Shown in pieces: positions 12,529 to 13,667 of a stretch of DNA of 13,667 nt. A program made the position numbers and the translations under genes. The stretch spans positions 1 to 13,667 of the forward strand of contig JAAXHX010000138.1 of the NCBI GenBank assembly GCA_012270635.1, given 5' to 3'. Source of the stretch: Dehalococcoidia bacterium (GTDB lineage Bacteria > Chloroflexota > Dehalococcoidia > Plut-88900). Numbering within the stretch: the stretch's first letter is position 1; each line of letters starts with the position of its first letter. The notes under the pieces were generated by a model. It ran no database searches and was not told the origin of the DNA. It saw only the letters and a list, made by a program, of their open reading frames with translations.

Positions 12529-13667
12529 ATTCACCCGCTGCCTCCCCTAGGGCCCGACTTCGCCAAGGCATTCAACCCCAAGTCCGTGGCCGTCGTTGGC
12601 GCCTCCCGGGTCTCTTCCGTTGAGGCTGCGGGCTGGAACAACCCCTCGGGCCAGTTTATACCGTACCTTCTCAAGCTCGGCTATCCGGGCAACATCTATC
12701 CCGTCAACCCGAAGGCCGACGAAATCCTCGGACTCAAGTCCTACCCCTCCGTCTCCGCCCTCCCCGAAGTCCCCGAGATGGTCACCGTTGCCGTGCCCGC
12801 CCGGTTTTTGGCGGCGGTGCTGGAAGACTGCGCTTCTGTCGGAGCGCTCAACATCCACGTCTTCACCTCCGGCTTCTCGGAGACCTCCACCCCCGAGGGA
12901 CTCGATATGGAAAGGGCCGCCCGGGAGGCGGCCACCAGAAACCAGATTCGCGTCGTCGGCCCCAACTGCCTCGGCGTTCATTCCCCCGGGTCCCGATTCT
13001 CGACCATCGGCGACATTAAAAACAGGCCCGGCGGGGCCGCTTTCGTGGCCCAGAGCGGCGGCCACTCCATGGACTTCATATTTCGCGCCGCGGACGTGGG
13101 CCTGGGGGTCAGCAAGGTGATCAGCTTCGGCAACGCCTTGGTCCTCGAAAGTGCGGACTACCTCGAGTTCCTGGGCCAGGACGAGAGCGCCACGGCCATA
13201 GGCATGTACATCGAGGGCGTCAAGAACGGCCAGAAGCTCCTGAAGCTGGTGCGGGAGATCAACCCCCGCAAGCCCGTCATAATCTGGAAGGGCGGACTCA
13301 GTGAGTCGGGCTCCCGGGCCGCAGCCTCTCACACCGGGTCCCTGGCCGGTCAGAGTGCGGTGTGGGACGCCTTCTTCCGGCAGACGGGCGCCGTCCAGGC
13401 CGGCTCCGTCGAGGAGGTCGTCGACGTAATGCAGGCCTTCGTCCACCTCCCCCCGCCCCATAGCAACCGCCTCGCCATGATCGGCAGCGGTGGGGGCAAC
13501 AGCGTGGCCGCTTCGGACATATGCTCCCAGGAGGGCCTGGACATGGCCGCCCTTTCTTCGGAGACCAGCGCCCGCCTCCGAGAGTTCATTCCCGATGCCG
13601 GCAACAGCGTCCGAAACCCTGTCGACCTGTCCTTTATGGCTAACGTCCGCGACAAGCAGCGCCAGGC
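12529..13667 (+). CDS. NDP-forming acyl-CoA synthetase / acetate-CoA ligase family, partial (3' end beyond window)
   Basis: N-terminal ~380 residues of an ADP-forming acyl-CoA synthetase, which makes an acyl-CoA or recovers ATP from one. Visible in order: the CoA-binding Rossmann domain (FNPKSVAVVGAS, then YPGNIYPVNPKADEILGLKSYPS and VTVAVPARF), GPNCLG opening the ligase domain, AQSGGHSMDFI, SFGNALVLESADYLEFL, and the loop with the phospho-histidine, AASHTGSLAG, then DAFFRQTGAVQAGSVEEVVDV. The frame is open to the right edge, so any fused ATP-grasp domain is unseen. The start is uncertain: between the in-frame stop at 12430 and GTG 12586, which lies inside the conserved first strand, there is no ATG, GTG or TTG. 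I place the start at ATT 12529, 9 nt after AAGGA; CTG 12538 is an alternative. The substrate acid is unknown. Confidence 0.87.
   Translation, partial: MHPLPPLGPDFAKAFNPKSVAVVGASRVSSVEAAGWNNPSGQFIPYLLKLGYPGNIYPVNPKADEILGLKSYPSVSALPEVPEMVTVAVPARFLAAVLEDCASVGALNIHVFTSGFSETSTPEGLDMERAAREAATRNQIRVVGPNCLGVHSPGSRFSTIGDIKNRPGGAAFVAQSGGHSMDFIFRAADVGLGVSKVISFGNALVLESADYLEFLGQDESATAIGMYIEGVKNGQKLLKLVREINPRKPVIIWKGGLSESGSRAAASHTGSLAGQSAVWDAFFRQTGAVQAGSVEEVVDVMQAFVHLPPPHSNRLAMIGSGGGNSVAASDICSQEGLDMAALSSETSARLREFIPDAGNSVRNPVDLSFMANVRDKQRQ

Noticed and set aside
12547..13461. Long open frame on the minus strand across the right-hand gene
   Set aside because: It is antisense to the acyl-CoA synthetase, whose plus-strand translation shows clear conserved motifs. 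The minus-strand product has no recognisable domain and skewed Gly/Val/Asp composition typical of GC-rich shadow frames.
1..13667. CRISPR arrays, insertion-sequence ends, defence systems built around the NYN protein
   Set aside because: No regularly spaced repeats, transposase motifs or terminal inverted repeats were seen. The NYN protein stands next to metabolic genes and has no toxin-antitoxin or defence partner in the window.

Overview
The window is a dense, high-GC bacterial chromosome segment with 12 protein genes. Ten are on the minus strand, one MFS transporter is on the plus strand, and one plus-strand acyl-CoA synthetase runs off the right edge. I see no RNA genes, insertion sequences, phage genes or CRISPR arrays. 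The organism is inferred, not proven. High GC combined with frequent ATA (Ile) and AGG (Arg) codons, a leaderless promoter, and a gene set rich in YtcJ-type amidohydrolases, D-aminoacylases, SDRs, MBL hydrolases and CoA ligases resembles Chloroflexota (Dehalococcoidia / SAR202-like) genomes more than Proteobacteria or Actinomycetota.

Left block (44-3924, minus strand, read right to left): an FAD-dependent DAO/sarcosine-oxidase-type oxidoreductase, an agmatinase/arginase-family ureohydrolase, and an N-acyl-D-amino-acid deacylase-type amidohydrolase. The genes are 85 and 16 nt apart and probably form one transcription unit. A good sigma70-type promoter (TTGACA-17-TAGATT) precedes the oxidoreductase and is bracketed by a near-perfect 12-bp direct repeat. 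The likely theme is breakdown of nitrogen compounds (amines, guanidino compounds, N-acyl-amino acids). Transcribed divergently is an MFS_3 exporter-like gene whose TATAAT box lies 6 nt before its ATG, the signature of a leaderless mRNA. It converges on the next block with overlapping stop codons (CTAG).

Middle block (5319-10169, minus): two tandem 533-aa YtcJ-like amidohydrolases, clearly a duplication with an almost identical C-terminus, then an SDR oxidoreductase, then an MBL-fold hydrolase. Gaps are 9 and 22 nt and the last junction is a 4-nt GTGA overlap. This looks like a catabolic operon of unknown substrate (hydrolysis, oxidation/reduction, further hydrolysis). It may be continuous with the upstream block (10208-11685), which encodes the membrane beta and gamma subunits of a Na+-translocating decarboxylase. 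No alpha/carboxyltransferase or biotin-carrier gene is in view.

Right block (11779-13667): a stand-alone NYN-domain (LabA/DUF88-like) putative nuclease and, divergently, an NDP-forming acyl-CoA synthetase (partial). Their shared intergenic region has a promoter on each side, and a strong hairpin follows the plus-strand promoter. Unusually, neither gene has a convincing ATG/GTG/TTG start where conservation and ribosome-binding sites would put one. I found no clear new defence or mobile system. The most unusual points are the start-codon anomaly, the promoter architecture, and the orphan decarboxylase pair with a cysteine-bearing insertion.
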